A DNA stretch of 64,000 nt, from positions 2,170,001 through 2,234,000 of the forward strand of contig NZ_JAPEPI010000001.1 in NCBI RefSeq assembly GCF_026340305.1, in the 5' to 3' direction. The notes below the pieces were generated by a model that saw only the letters and a list, made by a program, of their open reading frames with translations, did no database searches and was not told the DNA's origin. The position numbers and the translations under genes are program-made. Of this stretch, positions 8,671-18,266 are shown one piece after another; positions within the stretch are counted from its first letter, which is position 1; every line of letters starts with the position of its first letter. Origin of the DNA: Streptomyces sp. NBC_01381 (GTDB lineage: Bacteria; Actinomycetota; Actinomycetes; Streptomycetales; Streptomycetaceae).

Positions 8671-9818
8671 GTGAAGCCCAACTCCCGGGCGATCAGCATC
8701 CGCTGCACCTCGCTGGTCCCCTCCCCGATCTCCAGGATCTTGGAGTCGCGCCACATCCGGGCCACCGGGTACTCATTCATGAAGCCGTACCCGCCATGAA
8801 TCTGCGTGGCCTCACGCGCGTTGTCGACGGCGACCGTCGACGAGTACAGCTTCGCGATCGCCGCCTGCTTCTTGAACGGCTCCCCGCTCACCAGGCGCGA
8901 CGCCGCGTCCCGCCAGCCGACCCGCGCCATGTGCGCCCGCGTCTCCATGTCGGCGATCTTGAACTGGATCGCCTGGTTCGCCCCGATCGGCTTCCCGAAG
9001 GCGTGCCGCTCCTTCGCGTACTTCACGGACTCGTCGACACAGCCCTGCGCGAGGCCCGTGGCGAGCGCGGAGATCGCGATCCGGCCCTCGTCCAGGATCC
9101 GCAGGAACTGGGCGTAGCCGCGGCCCTCTTCGCCGAGCAGGTTCGCCGCGGGGACCCGGACGTCGGAGAAGGCCAGTTCACGGGTGTCCGAGGCGTTCCA
9201 CCCCACCTTCGAGTACGGGGCGGCCACCGTGAAGCCGGGCGTCCCGGACGGCACGATGATCGCGGAGATCAGCGGCCGGCCGTCCGGCTTGCGGCCGGTG
9301 ACGGCGGTGACGGTGACCAGACCCGTGATGTCCGTACCGGAGTTGGTGATGAAGCACTTGGAGCCGTTGATCACCCACTCGTCGCCCTCGCGCACCGCGG
9401 TGGTCCGCGTGCCGCCCGCGTCCGAGCCGCCGTCCGGCTCGGTCAGGCCGAAGGCGCCGAGCAGTTCACCGGAACAGAGCCGGGGCAGCCACTCGCGCTT
9501 CTGCTCCTCCGTACCGAAGAGGTGGATCGGCATCGCGCCAAGCGAGACGCCCGCCTCCAGGGTGATCGCCACGGAGGAGTCGACCCGCGCCAGCTCTTCG
9601 AGCGCGATGCCGAGGGCGAGATAGTCGCCGCCCATCCCGCCGTACTCCTCGGGGAAGGGCAGTCCGAACAGGCCCATGCGGCCCATCTCGCGGACGATCT
9701 CGTACGGGAACTCATGGCGTTCGTAGAGGTCGCCGATCTTCGGGGCGACGACGTCGTGCGCGAACTCCTCGACGGTGCGGCGGAGTTCCTCGTGCTCGGG
9801 GGACAGACGGTGGTCCAT
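8664..9818 (-). CDS. acdH: acyl-CoA dehydrogenase, AcdH / isovaleryl-CoA type
   Basis: This flavoenzyme oxidises branched short-chain acyl-CoA (isovaleryl-CoA in the leucine route) to the 2-enoyl-CoA and passes electrons to ETF. The 384-residue protein contains FGLTEPDGGSDAG and the C-terminal IHGGYGFMNEYPVARMWRD signature. The segment EGTSEVQRMLIARELG closes the flavin-binding domain. Its neighbours, HMG-CoA lyase and a biotin-dependent acyl-CoA carboxylase, complete the leucine degradation path from isovaleryl-CoA. The S. coelicolor counterpart is, as I recall, acdH, needed for branched-chain amino acid catabolism. It is the last gene of a four-gene minus-strand operon. Confidence 0.88.
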   Translation of the reverse strand: MDHRLSPEHEELRRTVEEFAHDVVAPKIGDLYERHEFPYEIVREMGRMGLFGLPFPEEYGGMGGDYLALGIALEELARVDSSVAITLEAGVSLGAMPIHLFGTEEQKREWLPRLCSGELLGAFGLTEPDGGSDAGGTRTTAVREGDEWVINGSKCFITNSGTDITGLVTVTAVTGRKPDGRPLISAIIVPSGTPGFTVAAPYSKVGWNASDTRELAFSDVRVPAANLLGEEGRGYAQFLRILDEGRIAISALATGLAQGCVDESVKYAKERHAFGKPIGANQAIQFKIADMETRAHMARVGWRDAASRLVSGEPFKKQAAIAKLYSSTVAVDNAREATQIHGGYGFMNEYPVARMWRDSKILEIGEGTSEVQRMLIARELGFTA

Positions 9819-9824
9819 CGTTCT

Positions 9825-10784
9825 TCACTGCTCCTGGTGGGAGGCGCCCGTCAGGGCACGGACGGTGCGGGAGGGGCTGGGTCGGCCCAGTTGTCCGGCC
9901 ATCCACGCGCTGGTGGCGGTGAGACGGCCGAGATCGACGCCGGTCTCGATACCGAGGCCGTCGAGCATCCATACGAGGTCTTCGGTGGCGAGGTTGCCGG
10001 TGGCGCTCTTCGCGTACGGGCAGCCGCCGAGGCCGCCGGCCGACGCGTCCACCGTGCGCACCCCGTGCTGCAGGGCGGCCAGGGTGTTGGAGAGCGCCTG
10101 GCCGTACGTGTCGTGGAAGTGCACGCCGATGCGGTCGGTGGGCACGCCCTCCTCGTTCAGCTCGGCGAGCAGCGCCAGGACATGGCCCGGTGTCGCCACA
10201 CCGATCGTGTCGCCGAGGCTGAGCTCCTCGCAGCCCATGTCGAGGAGTGCCTTCGCGGTGCGGACGACCTGGGCGATGGGCACGGGGCCCTCCCAGGGGT
10301 CGCCGAAGCACATGGAGAGATAGCCCCGGACGTGCACCTTCTGCTCGCGTGCGCGGGCCACCACCGGCTCGGACATCGCGAGCGCCTCGTCCATCGTGCG
10401 GTTGAGGTTGGCCTTGGCGAAGGACTCGGTGGCGCTGACGAAGACGGCGACATTGCGGGCGCCGAGGGCCAGGGCCCGGTCGAGTCCCCTGCCGTTGGGC
10501 ACGAGGACCGGGAGCTTCGCGTCCACGTCCCCCAGGAGGGGGAACAGCTGCTCCGCGTCGGCCAGTTGGGGCACCCACTTGGGGTGCACGAAGCTGGTCG
10601 CCTCGACGGTGGTGAGTCCCGCGTCCGCGAGGCGGTGGATGAACTCCGCCTTGATCTCCGTGGGGACGACCGATTTCTCGTTCTGCAGGCCGTCGCGTGC
10701 GCCCACCTCGTAGATACGGACGCGGGGCGGCAGATCCTGGGTGGGGACGACCATGGGGAGGCCGGTCTTGGCTGGGGTGGTCAT
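9825..10784 (-). CDS. hmgL: hydroxymethylglutaryl-CoA lyase
   Basis: The enzyme cleaves HMG-CoA to acetoacetate and acetyl-CoA, the last step of leucine degradation. The 319-residue protein has the DRE-TIM entrance motif GARDGLQNE near residue 28 and the C-terminal HMG-CoA lyase signature with its active-site cysteine, [19 protein letters not shown]. It is 6 bp from acdH and overlaps the carboxylase alpha subunit by 4 bp, so it belongs to the operon. Confidence 0.94.
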   Translation of the reverse strand: MTTPAKTGLPMVVPTQDLPPRVRIYEVGARDGLQNEKSVVPTEIKAEFIHRLADAGLTTVEATSFVHPKWVPQLADAEQLFPLLGDVDAKLPVLVPNGRGLDRALALGARNVAVFVSATESFAKANLNRTMDEALAMSEPVVARAREQKVHVRGYLSMCFGDPWEGPVPIAQVVRTAKALLDMGCEELSLGDTIGVATPGHVLALLAELNEEGVPTDRIGVHFHDTYGQALSNTLAALQHGVRTVDASAGGLGGCPYAKSATGNLATEDLVWMLDGLGIETGVDLGRLTATSAWMAGQLGRPSPSRTVRALTGASHQEQ

Positions 10785-12727
10785 TTCTTGTCCTCCTCCG
10801 GCTCGTCGGGGAGCACCACGGCCAGGACCTGGTCCATGGCGACGGTCGAGCCAGGCGTGACGTCCAGTTCGGCGACGGTGCCCGCGTGCGGGGCGGAAAT
10901 GACGTGCTCCATCTTCATGGCCTCCACGACAAGGAGGCTCTGGCCCGCGGTCACGTGATCGCCGGTGGAGACCTTGACGACGGTGACCGTGCCGGGCATG
11001 GGGGCGGTGAGGGCGTCGGCCCCGCTGTGGGCGGCGCCGCTCAGGTTCGCCGCCACGGGGTCGTGGTCCTGGACGTGCCAGGCGTCGCCGTCCCGGCCCA
11101 GCCAGTCGCCGGCCCGGTGGAAGGTGTGGGTGAGGCCCTCCAGATGGACCGTGACGCTGCCGGGCTCCACGGTGCGCGGACCCTCGGCGGCGATGTGCGC
11201 GACGGGGTCGTGTCCCGGTACGCGCAGCCAGTGCGTCAGCGGTGCCGGGGTGCCACCGAGCCGCCAGCCCGCCGGCACCGAGAAGGGGTCGCGCCAGCCG
11301 TCACCGGTGGGTTCCAGGGCGGTGGTGCGGGCCGCTGCGGCGGCTTCGTACACCTCGTCGGGCACTCCATCGGGCACCAGGTCGTCCGCTTCCCGCTCGA
11401 CGAGTCCCGTGTCCAAGTCCCCGGCGACCACCGCCGGGTGGGCGAGGAGCCGCCGCAGGAAGCCCGCGTTCGTCGGCACCCCCAGCGTCACCGTCCGGGC
11501 GAGCGCGGCCCGCAGCTTCCGCAGCGCCGTCGCGCGGTCGGGGCCGTACGCGATGACCTTCGACAGCATCGGGTCGTACAGACTCCCGACCTCCGTGCCC
11601 TCGCTCAGCCCCGAGTCGGTCCGCACGCCGTCGCCCTGCGGCTCGTGCAGCGCGAGCACGGTGCCGCCGGAGGGCAGGAAGCCGCGCGAGGGGTCCTCCG
11701 CGCAGATGCGGGCCTCGATCGCGTGGCCCGTGAGGGTGATGTCCTGCTGTGCGTACGGGAGTTCCTCCCCGGCCGCCACCCGCAGCTGCCACTCCACCAG
11801 GTCGAGGCCCGTGATCAGCTCCGTCACCGGATGCTCCACCTGGAGCCGGGTGTTCATCTCCATGAAGTAGTACGACGAGGGGTCCTTGCCCGGCACGATG
11901 AACTCCACCGTGCCCGCGCCCGCGTACCCGCAGGAGCGTGCCGCCTGGACCGCCGCCTCGCCCATCGCGGCGCGCGTGGCCTCGTCCAGGAGGACGCTCG
12001 GCGCCTCCTCGATGATCTTCTGGTGGCGGCGCTGGAGGGAGCATTCGCGCTCGCCGAGGTGGATCACATGGCCGTGGCCGTCCGCGAGGACCTGGATCTC
12101 GATGTGCCGGGGGCGGTCGATCCACCGCTCCACGAGCAGCGTGTCGTCGCCGAAGGAGGCGCGTGCCTCGCGCCGGGCGGCCGCGATCTCGTCCGCGAGG
12201 AGCGCGGCGTCCCGCACCAGGCGCATGCCCTTGCCGCCGCCGCCCGCGGAGGGCTTGAGCAGGACGGGGGTGCCGATCTCCCGTGCCGCTTCGGCCAGTT
12301 GGGCATCGGTCAGGCCACTGCCCGAAGAGCCCGGCACGACCGGGACGCCGGCCGCCTTGACCGTCTCCTTGGCGCGGATCTTGTCGCCCATCAGGGAGAT
12401 GGCCTCGGCGGGCGGGCCGATGAAGGTGAGCCCGGCGGCCGCGCAGGCCCGCGCGAACTCCGCGTTCTCCGCGAGGAATCCATAGCCGGGGTGCACCGCC
12501 TGCGCGCCCGTCCGGGCCGCGGCCTCAAGGAGGCGCTCCACGGACAGATAGCTCTCGGCGGCCGGCGCGGGACCGATCCGTACGGCCGTGTCCGCCTCGC
12601 GCACATGCCGCGCGTCCGCGTCCGCGTCGCTGAACACGGCGACCGAGCGGACGCCGAGCGCCCGCAGCGTACGGATGACGCGGACCGCGATCTCGCCTCG
12701 GTTGGCGACCAGCACGGTGTCGAACAT
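10781..12727 (-). CDS. accA1: acyl-CoA carboxylase alpha subunit (methylcrotonyl-CoA type)
   Basis: This biotin carboxylase plus biotin carrier subunit carboxylates its own biotin using ATP and bicarbonate and serves the beta subunit encoded next to it. I place the start at ATG 12727 ([20 protein letters not shown]) because it has an AGAGGG ribosome site and matches family starts; the frame extends 14 codons further upstream without support. The 648-residue protein shows the biotin-carboxylase ATP grasp ([12 protein letters not shown]), the [12 protein letters not shown] segment, and the biotinyl lysine in EAMKMEHV near the C terminus. The context with HMG-CoA lyase argues for 3-methylcrotonyl-CoA as substrate; propionyl-CoA or acetyl-CoA cannot be excluded. 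Confidence 0.9.
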   Translation of the reverse strand: MFDTVLVANRGEIAVRVIRTLRALGVRSVAVFSDADADARHVREADTAVRIGPAPAAESYLSVERLLEAAARTGAQAVHPGYGFLAENAEFARACAAAGLTFIGPPAEAISLMGDKIRAKETVKAAGVPVVPGSSGSGLTDAQLAEAAREIGTPVLLKPSAGGGGKGMRLVRDAALLADEIAAARREARASFGDDTLLVERWIDRPRHIEIQVLADGHGHVIHLGERECSLQRRHQKIIEEAPSVLLDEATRAAMGEAAVQAARSCGYAGAGTVEFIVPGKDPSSYYFMEMNTRLQVEHPVTELITGLDLVEWQLRVAAGEELPYAQQDITLTGHAIEARICAEDPSRGFLPSGGTVLALHEPQGDGVRTDSGLSEGTEVGSLYDPMLSKVIAYGPDRATALRKLRAALARTVTLGVPTNAGFLRRLLAHPAVVAGDLDTGLVEREADDLVPDGVPDEVYEAAAAARTTALEPTGDGWRDPFSVPAGWRLGGTPAPLTHWLRVPGHDPVAHIAAEGPRTVEPGSVTVHLEGLTHTFHRAGDWLGRDGDAWHVQDHDPVAANLSGAAHSGADALTAPMPGTVTVVKVSTGDHVTAGQSLLVVEAMKMEHVISAPHAGTVAELDVTPGSTVAMDQVLAVVLPDEPEEDKK

Positions 12728-12779
12728 CGTCCCTCTTCCCGGTGTGGTCCTCTGGTGGAAGCCGCTCATCGTCCGCCCC

Positions 12780-14396
12780 TCACATCCGGAAGACGCCGAA
12801 GCCGGGCTCGCCCAGCGGGGCCTCGGCGCAGGCGGTCAGGGCGAGGCCGAGGACCTGCCGGGTCTCCATGGGGTCGATCACGCCGTCGTCCCACAGGCGT
12901 GCCGTCGCGTAGTAGGCATTCCCCTGCTGTTCGTACTGGGCGCGGACCGGGTCCTTGAAGGCCTCCTCGTCGGCCGCCGACCACTCCTCGCCGCGCCCCT
13001 CCAACTGGTCGCGCTTGACGGTCGCGAGGACCGACGCGGCCTGCTCGCCGCCCATCACGGAGATCTTGGCGTTCGGCCACATCCACAGGAAGCGGGGGGA
13101 GTAGGCACGGCCGCACATCGAGTAGTTCCCCGCGCCGTAAGAACCGCCGACCACCACCGTCAGCTTCGGCACGCGCGTGCAGGCCACGGCCGTCACCATC
13201 TTCGCGCCGTGCTTGGCGATGCCGCCCGCCTCATAGTCTCTGCCGACCATGAACCCCGAGATGTTCTGCAGGAAGACCAGGGGGATGCCGCGCTGGTCGC
13301 ACAGCTCGATGAAGTGGGCGCCCTTCTGGGCGGATTCGGAGAACAGGATGCCGTTGTTGGCGATGATGCCGACCGGGTGGCCGTGGATGTGGGCGAAGCC
13401 CGTCACCAGCGTCTGGCCGTACTCCGCCTTGAACTCGGCGAAGCGCGAGCCGTCGACCACGCGCGCGATGACTTCCCGGACGTCATAAGGGGTGCGGGAG
13501 TCCGTCGGCACCGCTCCATAGAGCCCCAGCGGGTCGACCTTGGGCTCCTCCACTGCCCGGACGGACCACGGCAGTTCGCCGCGCTCGGGGAGCGTGGAGA
13601 CGATCGTGCGGACGATCCGCAGGGCGTGCGCGTCGTCCTCCGCGAGGTGGTCGGTCACTCCGGAGACGCGGGAGTGGACCTCGCCGCCGCCCAGCTCCTC
13701 GGCCGTCACGACCTCGCCGGTCGCGGCCTTCACCAGGGGCGGGCCGCCGAGGAAGATCGTGCCCTGATTGCGGACGATCACCGCCTCGTCGCTCATCGCC
13801 GGGACATACGCCCCGCCCGCCGTGCACGAGCCGAGGACGGCCGCGATCTGCGGGACGCCCGCGCCGGACATCCGCGCCTGGTTGTAGAAGATCCGCCCGA
13901 AGTGCTCGCGGTCCGGGAAGACGTCGTCCTGCATGGGCAGGAAGGCGCCGCCCGAATCCACCAAGTAGAGACAGGGGAGGCGGTTCTCCAGGGCCACCTC
14001 CTGGGCCCGCAGGTGCTTCTTCACCGTCATCGGGTAGTACGTCCCGCCCTTGACGGTGGCGTCGTTGGCGACGATCACGCAGGTGCGCCCGGAGACCCGG
14101 CCGATCCCGGCGATGACGCCGGCGGCCGGAGCGTCCCCGCCGTACAGCCCGTCGGCCGCGAGCGGCGCCAGCTCCAGGAAGGGCGAGCCGGGGTCGAGCA
14201 GTGCGTCCACGCGGTCGCGGGGCAGCAGTTTGCCGCGCGCGACATGGCGGGCGCGCGCCCGCTCGCCGCCGCCGAGCCTGGCCGCCGCGAGCTTGGCCCG
14301 CAGGCCTTCGACGAGGGCGGTGTGCGCCGCCTCGTTCGTCCGCCATGCCTCGGACGCGGGATCAGCCGCGCTCCCAAGGACTGGTGCCTGCTGCAT
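12780..14396 (-). CDS. accD1: acyl-CoA carboxylase beta subunit (methylcrotonyl-CoA type)
   Basis: This carboxyltransferase moves the carboxyl group from biotin to the acyl-CoA. The 538-residue protein has both crotonase-like halves; the [16 protein letters not shown] block and the oxyanion-forming glycines in [16 protein letters not shown] and [16 protein letters not shown] are characteristic of methylcrotonyl-CoA carboxylase beta chains. It is the first gene of the operon, transcribed away from the TetR regulator, and its promoter region holds two tandem operators. The start ATG at 14396 has a GGGGG ribosome site. Confidence 0.92.
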   Translation of the reverse strand: MQQAPVLGSAADPASEAWRTNEAAHTALVEGLRAKLAAARLGGGERARARHVARGKLLPRDRVDALLDPGSPFLELAPLAADGLYGGDAPAAGVIAGIGRVSGRTCVIVANDATVKGGTYYPMTVKKHLRAQEVALENRLPCLYLVDSGGAFLPMQDDVFPDREHFGRIFYNQARMSGAGVPQIAAVLGSCTAGGAYVPAMSDEAVIVRNQGTIFLGGPPLVKAATGEVVTAEELGGGEVHSRVSGVTDHLAEDDAHALRIVRTIVSTLPERGELPWSVRAVEEPKVDPLGLYGAVPTDSRTPYDVREVIARVVDGSRFAEFKAEYGQTLVTGFAHIHGHPVGIIANNGILFSESAQKGAHFIELCDQRGIPLVFLQNISGFMVGRDYEAGGIAKHGAKMVTAVACTRVPKLTVVVGGSYGAGNYSMCGRAYSPRFLWMWPNAKISVMGGEQAASVLATVKRDQLEGRGEEWSAADEEAFKDPVRAQYEQQGNAYYATARLWDDGVIDPMETRQVLGLALTACAEAPLGEPGFGVFRM

Positions 14397-14416
14397 CCGT
14401 CGAGCCCCCTTGCTCG

Positions 14417-14461
14417 GTTAATGAGCGTTAACGCGTTTCCTCCAGGTTAACGAGCGCTAAC
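14417..14461. promoter_or_regulatory. two tandem 16-bp operators for the TetR regulator
   Basis: GTTAATGAGCGTTAAC (14417-14432) and GTTAACGAGCGCTAAC (14446-14461) differ at two positions and both have palindromic GTTA/TAAC ends. Their centres are 29 bp apart. They occupy the short region between the divergent carboxylase operon and the tetR gene, so one regulator could control both and itself. Confidence 0.85.
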
Positions 14462-14483
14462 CGACCTGTCTAGAATTAATTTC

Positions 14484-15083
14484 ATGGCCACCAGAACCGA
14501 TGCCCCCACCCGCCGCGAGCAGATCCTCAGAGAGGCCGCGCGGCTCTTCGCCGAGCGGGGTTTCCACGGCGTCGGCGTGGACGAGATAGGAGCCGCCGTC
14601 GGCATCAGCGGGCCCGGCCTCTACCGGCACTTCGCGGGCAAGGACGCGATGCTCGCCGAGCTGCTCGTCGGCATCAGCGGCCAGCTCCTGACGGGCGGCA
14701 AGCGGTGCGTGGCCGACACGGACGGCTCGCCGGAGCGGGTCCTCGACTCGCTCATCGAGGGGCACATCGACTTCGCGCTCGACGACCGCTCCCTGATCAC
14801 CCTGCACGACCGCGAGCTCGACCGCCTGCGGGACAGCGACCGCAAGCTGGTCCGCCAGCTCCAGCGGCAGTACGTGGAGATCTGGGTCGACGTGGTGCGC
14901 AAGGTCTACCCGGACCTCGCCGAGAACGCGGCGCGGGTCGCCGTGCACGCGGTCTTCGGCCTGCTCAACTCCACGCCGCACCTGAGCCGCCGCGACGCGC
15001 TGCCCAGTCGCACGGCGATGGCGGAGCTGCTGCACCGTCTCGCGCGCGGGGCGTTCGCCTCGGCGGTGGCGCCCACGGCGTGA
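14484..15083 (+). CDS. TetR-family regulator of the leucine/acyl-CoA operon
   Basis: The 199-residue protein has an N-terminal TetR helix-turn-helix (about 12-58, with RHFAGKDAMLAELL after the recognition helix) and a C-terminal ligand domain. It is divergent from the accD1 operon and separated by a region with two tandem palindromes. The streptomycete counterpart AccR was described as a repressor that responds to short-chain acyl-CoAs and controls such an operon; I assign it by position and family. Ligand and repression are inferred. Confidence 0.85.
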   Translation: MATRTDAPTRREQILREAARLFAERGFHGVGVDEIGAAVGISGPGLYRHFAGKDAMLAELLVGISGQLLTGGKRCVADTDGSPERVLDSLIEGHIDFALDDRSLITLHDRELDRLRDSDRKLVRQLQRQYVEIWVDVVRKVYPDLAENAARVAVHAVFGLLNSTPHLSRRDALPSRTAMAELLHRLARGAFASAVAPTA

Positions 15084-15163
15084 CGAGGGGGCGCCCCCAG
15101 CGTGACGGGAGCGACAGACGCTCTCTCTGGACGGCCTCGTGACCGGCGGGTAACGTTGCTCTG

Positions 15164-15177
15164 AGCAAGCGCTTAGT
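15164..15177. promoter_or_regulatory. AAGCGCTT palindrome upstream of acyl-CoA dehydrogenase
   Basis: AGCAAGCGCTTAGT centres on the palindrome AAGCGCTT, 57 bp before the start codon of the downstream dehydrogenase. Such symmetry fits a TetR-type operator for fatty-acid genes, but the binding protein is unknown. Confidence 0.35.
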
Positions 15178-15233
15178 CCGTTCTTGGACCACAGTCGCAG
15201 CCGCTGGGGCCGTCGTAGCAGAGGGAGTTTTCC

Positions 15234-16391
15234 GTGCGCCGTACCGTTTTCAATGAGGACCACGAGGCGTTCCGGGAGACCCTGCGCGCCTTCATCGAGG
15301 CCGAGGTCGTCCCCGTCCACGACGAGTGGTTCGCCGCCGGTGAGGTGCCGCGCGAGTTCTACTACAAGCTCGCCGAGCTCGGCCTCTTCGGCATCAACGT
15401 CCCGGAGGAGTTCGGCGGCGCCGGTATGGACTCGCACAAGTTCGAGGCCATCCAGTACGAGGAGACCTCCCGCGCGGGCGTCACCTTCGGCGGCTCCGGC
15501 GTGCACGTGCTGCTCGCCCTGCCGTACATCAAGATGCTCGCCACCGACGAGCAGAAGAAGCGCTACCTGGAGAAGTTCGTCTCCGCCGAGGAGATGTGGG
15601 CCCTCGCGATGACCGAGCCGGGCACCGGCTCCGACGTCGCGGGCATGAAGACCACCGCCAAGCTCTCCGAGGACGGCACCCACTACGTCCTCAACGGCTC
15701 CAAGACCTTCATCACCGGCGGCGTGCACGCCGACCGCGTGATCGTCTGCGCCCGCACCTCCGCGCCGCGCGAGGACGACCGCCGCTTCGGCATCTCCCTC
15801 TTCGCCGTCGACACCAAGTCCGAGGGCTACTCCATAGGCCGCAAGCTCGACAAGCTCGGCCTGAAGACCTCCGACACCGCCGAGCTGGCGTTCGTCGACG
15901 TCAAGGTCCCCGCCGAGGACCTCCTCGGCGAGGAGAACAAGGGCTTCTACTACCTCGGCAGCAACCTGCCCTCCGAGCGCTGGGGCATCGCCTACGGCGC
16001 GTACGCGCAGGCCAAGGCCGCCGTCCGGTTCGCCAAGCAGTACGTGCAGGAGCGCACCGTCTTCGGCAAGCCGGTCGCCTCCTTCCAGAACACCAAGTTC
16101 GAGCTGGCCGCCTGCCAGGCCGAGGTGGACGCCGCGGAGGCCGTCGCCGACCGCGCCCTTGAGGCCCTGGACGCCGGTGAGCTGACCGCCGCCGAGGCCG
16201 CGTCCGCGAAGCTGTTCAACACCGAGGTCGCGCACCGCGTCATCGACAAGTGCCTCCAGCTGCACGGCGGCTACGGCTTCATGAACGAGTACCCGATCGC
16301 CCGCCTGTACGCGGACAACCGCGTCAACCGCATCTACGGCGGCACCAGCGAGGTCATGAAGATGATCATCGCCAAGGACATGGGCCTGTGA
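15234..16391 (+). CDS. acyl-CoA dehydrogenase
   Basis: A second acyl-CoA dehydrogenase, 385 residues, starting at GTG 15234 behind a GAGGGAG ribosome site. It contains the family blocks MTEPGTGSDVAGM in the middle domain and LHGGYGFMNEYPIARLYAD near the C terminus, with YGGTSEVMKMIIAKDMGL at the very end. It should oxidise an acyl-CoA to the trans-2-enoyl-CoA with FAD and ETF. Chain length is not readable; the end differs from medium-chain enzymes and resembles long-chain type paralogues. A thioesterase gene follows 44 bp later and is probably cotranscribed. Confidence 0.9.
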   Translation: MRRTVFNEDHEAFRETLRAFIEAEVVPVHDEWFAAGEVPREFYYKLAELGLFGINVPEEFGGAGMDSHKFEAIQYEETSRAGVTFGGSGVHVLLALPYIKMLATDEQKKRYLEKFVSAEEMWALAMTEPGTGSDVAGMKTTAKLSEDGTHYVLNGSKTFITGGVHADRVIVCARTSAPREDDRRFGISLFAVDTKSEGYSIGRKLDKLGLKTSDTAELAFVDVKVPAEDLLGEENKGFYYLGSNLPSERWGIAYGAYAQAKAAVRFAKQYVQERTVFGKPVASFQNTKFELAACQAEVDAAEAVADRALEALDAGELTAAEAASAKLFNTEVAHRVIDKCLQLHGGYGFMNEYPIARLYADNRVNRIYGGTSEVMKMIIAKDMGL

Positions 16392-16435
16392 AGAAGGACA
16401 TCGGCCGGTAAAGATCGCCCTGTAGAACTGCATTC

Positions 16436-17299
16436 ATGAACCAGGCACTTGAGTCCCTCCTCGATCTGCTCGACCTGGAGCAGATCGAGGAGGACATCTT
16501 CCGGGGCATGAGCCGCTCGGCTCTCGTCCCGCGCGTCTTCGGCGGCCAGGTGGCCGCCCAGGCGCTCGTGGCGGCCGGCCGCACGGTCCCCGCCGACCGG
16601 CCCGCCCACTCCCTGCACGCGTACTTCCTGCGTGCCGGGGACCCGGGCGCGCCGATCGTCTACACCGTCGACCGGATCCGCGACGGCCGCTCCTTCACCA
16701 CCCGCCGGGTCGTCGCCGTCCAGCACGGGCAGCCGATCTTCCACCTCTCCGCGTCCTTCCAGACGCACGAGGAGGGCCTGGAGCACCAGACCGGGATGCC
16801 GTCGGCGCCGGACCCGGAGACGCTGCCGACCGCCGCCGAGATGCTGCCGCGCCATCTGCCGGCCGACGTCGCCGAGCGCCTTGTCGAGGCCCGCGCGGCC
16901 GTCGATCTGCGCTATGCGGACGTGCCGCCCTGGGGCACGGTCGGGCAGCCGCGGGAGCCGCGCTCCCAGGTGTGGTTCCGCACCAACGGCAAGCTGGCCG
17001 ACCACCCCTTGCTGCACGTCTGCCTCGCCACGTACGTCTCCGACATGACGCTGCTCGACTCGGTGCTGCTCGCGCACGGCCGGGGCGGCTGGGCGGTCGG
17101 CGACGTCGTCGGCGCGTCGCTCGACCACGCGATGTGGTTCCACCGCCCCTTCAGGGCGGACGAATGGCTCCTGTACGACCAGGAGTCGCCGTCGGCGTCC
17201 GGCGGGCGCGGCCTCGGCCAGGCACGCATCTGGACGCAGGACGGACAGCTCGCGGTGACGGTGATCCAGGAGGGCGTGGTCCGCGTCCCCCGGGGCTGA
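16436..17299 (+). CDS. tesB: acyl-CoA thioesterase II (TesB family)
   Basis: The 287-residue protein is a double-hotdog acyl-CoA thioesterase that hydrolyses acyl-CoA to free fatty acid and CoA. Landmarks are RVFGGQVAAQALVAAGRTV near residue 30, HSLHAYFLRAGDP soon after, and the second hotdog with HGRGGWAVGDVVGASLDHAMWFHRPF style residues containing the catalytic Asp. It follows the acyl-CoA dehydrogenase on the same strand and probably shares its transcript. Cytoplasmic. Confidence 0.93.
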   Translation: MNQALESLLDLLDLEQIEEDIFRGMSRSALVPRVFGGQVAAQALVAAGRTVPADRPAHSLHAYFLRAGDPGAPIVYTVDRIRDGRSFTTRRVVAVQHGQPIFHLSASFQTHEEGLEHQTGMPSAPDPETLPTAAEMLPRHLPADVAERLVEARAAVDLRYADVPPWGTVGQPREPRSQVWFRTNGKLADHPLLHVCLATYVSDMTLLDSVLLAHGRGGWAVGDVVGASLDHAMWFHRPFRADEWLLYDQESPSASGGRGLGQARIWTQDGQLAVTVIQEGVVRVPRG

Positions 17300-17641
17300 C
17301 CTGTGGAGCTGCTGCCGGACCCGATGGGCGCCGTGCCGGGAGCGTCTGGGATGCCACTCCCGAGAGCCAATGGCGGGCATGCCGTAACCAGTGTGCGGCT
17401 GACGCGTTAGTACGACTGTCACGTCGGCAGCAACTTGCCCATGGCGTGACAGATCAGGCGGGTCTCGTACTCGCCTCCGCCGCCGGGAGGGTGGTGGCCG
17501 GACGGGCATGACCCGTCAAACTCCCCGGAGCGATCCAGGGGAGAGTCTCACGCAGTTCGCGGGAGAGAACTCCAAGACGGCATCCACACCCTGATGCGCG
17601 TCAGACAGCCCAACGGGCTGGTTGCTCCGGACGTAGCCTCA
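17300..17641. other. intergenic stretch without recognisable gene
   Basis: About 340 bp lie between the thioesterase stop and the CDF homology. I looked here in three frames for the missing N-terminal half of the CDF transporter and found none of its conserved residues. The stretch has scattered short direct repeats but no clear promoter, terminator or RNA gene. Confidence 0.5.
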
Positions 17642-18235
17642 GTGACGTCCCAGCTGGAGCGGTCCGCCTCGTCGCGCACCGGCCTCAAGCAGGCGCGCGG
17701 CGAGGCGGACCGCTTCGGGGTGAAGCTCAGGCGCTATCTGCGGCACACCCCCGACACCGCGGTGAAGGCCGTGGTCCTCGAGGACTCCGCGGCGCTCGCC
17801 GGCCTCGCGCTCGCCGCGGCCGGTCTGCTCGGCGGGCAGCTCACCGGGTCCGGCGTCTACGACGGCATCGCGTCGCTGTGCATCGGCGTGCTGCTCGTGT
17901 ACGTCGCCTGGGTCCTCGGGCACGCCAACTCCGAGCTGCTCATCGGGCGCCCGCTGCCCCAGGAGATGCGGCAGCACATCCGCGAGGAACTCCTCGCCTC
18001 CGAGCACGTCGAGGCCGTCCTCGAACTGACCACCCTGTTGCAGGGGCCGCGCGAGGCGCTCGTCGCCGCCAAGGTCGACTTCCGCGACACCTCCACGGCG
18101 GCCCAGGTCGAATGGGCCTGTGAGCAGGCCGAGCGGCGGCTGCGCGAGCGGTTCCCCGCCGTACGCCGCGTCTACCTGGACCCGACGCCGGGATTCACGC
18201 AGCGGCGCGAGGAGGGCCTCAACCCGTGGCCGTAA
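17594..18235 (+). pseudogene. cation diffusion facilitator lacking its N-terminal half
   Basis: From about 17655 the frame encodes the C-terminal half of a CDF (cation efflux) transporter: the SRTGLKQARGEADRFG linker, two membrane spans (LAGLALAAAGLLGG and IASLCIGVLLVYVAWVLG), the ELLIGRPLP hinge and a cytoplasmic ferredoxin-like domain. The N-terminal spans 1-4, with their metal-binding HxxxD helix, are missing, so transport is unlikely. ATG 17594 and GTG 17642 are the only nearby starts. The remaining 213 codons are uninterrupted, so either the loss is recent or the fragment is retained. A short functional dimeriser is possible but less likely. Confidence 0.7.
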
Positions 18236-18266
18236 GTCCCGTGGCCGTGAGTCCCGTGGCCGTGAT

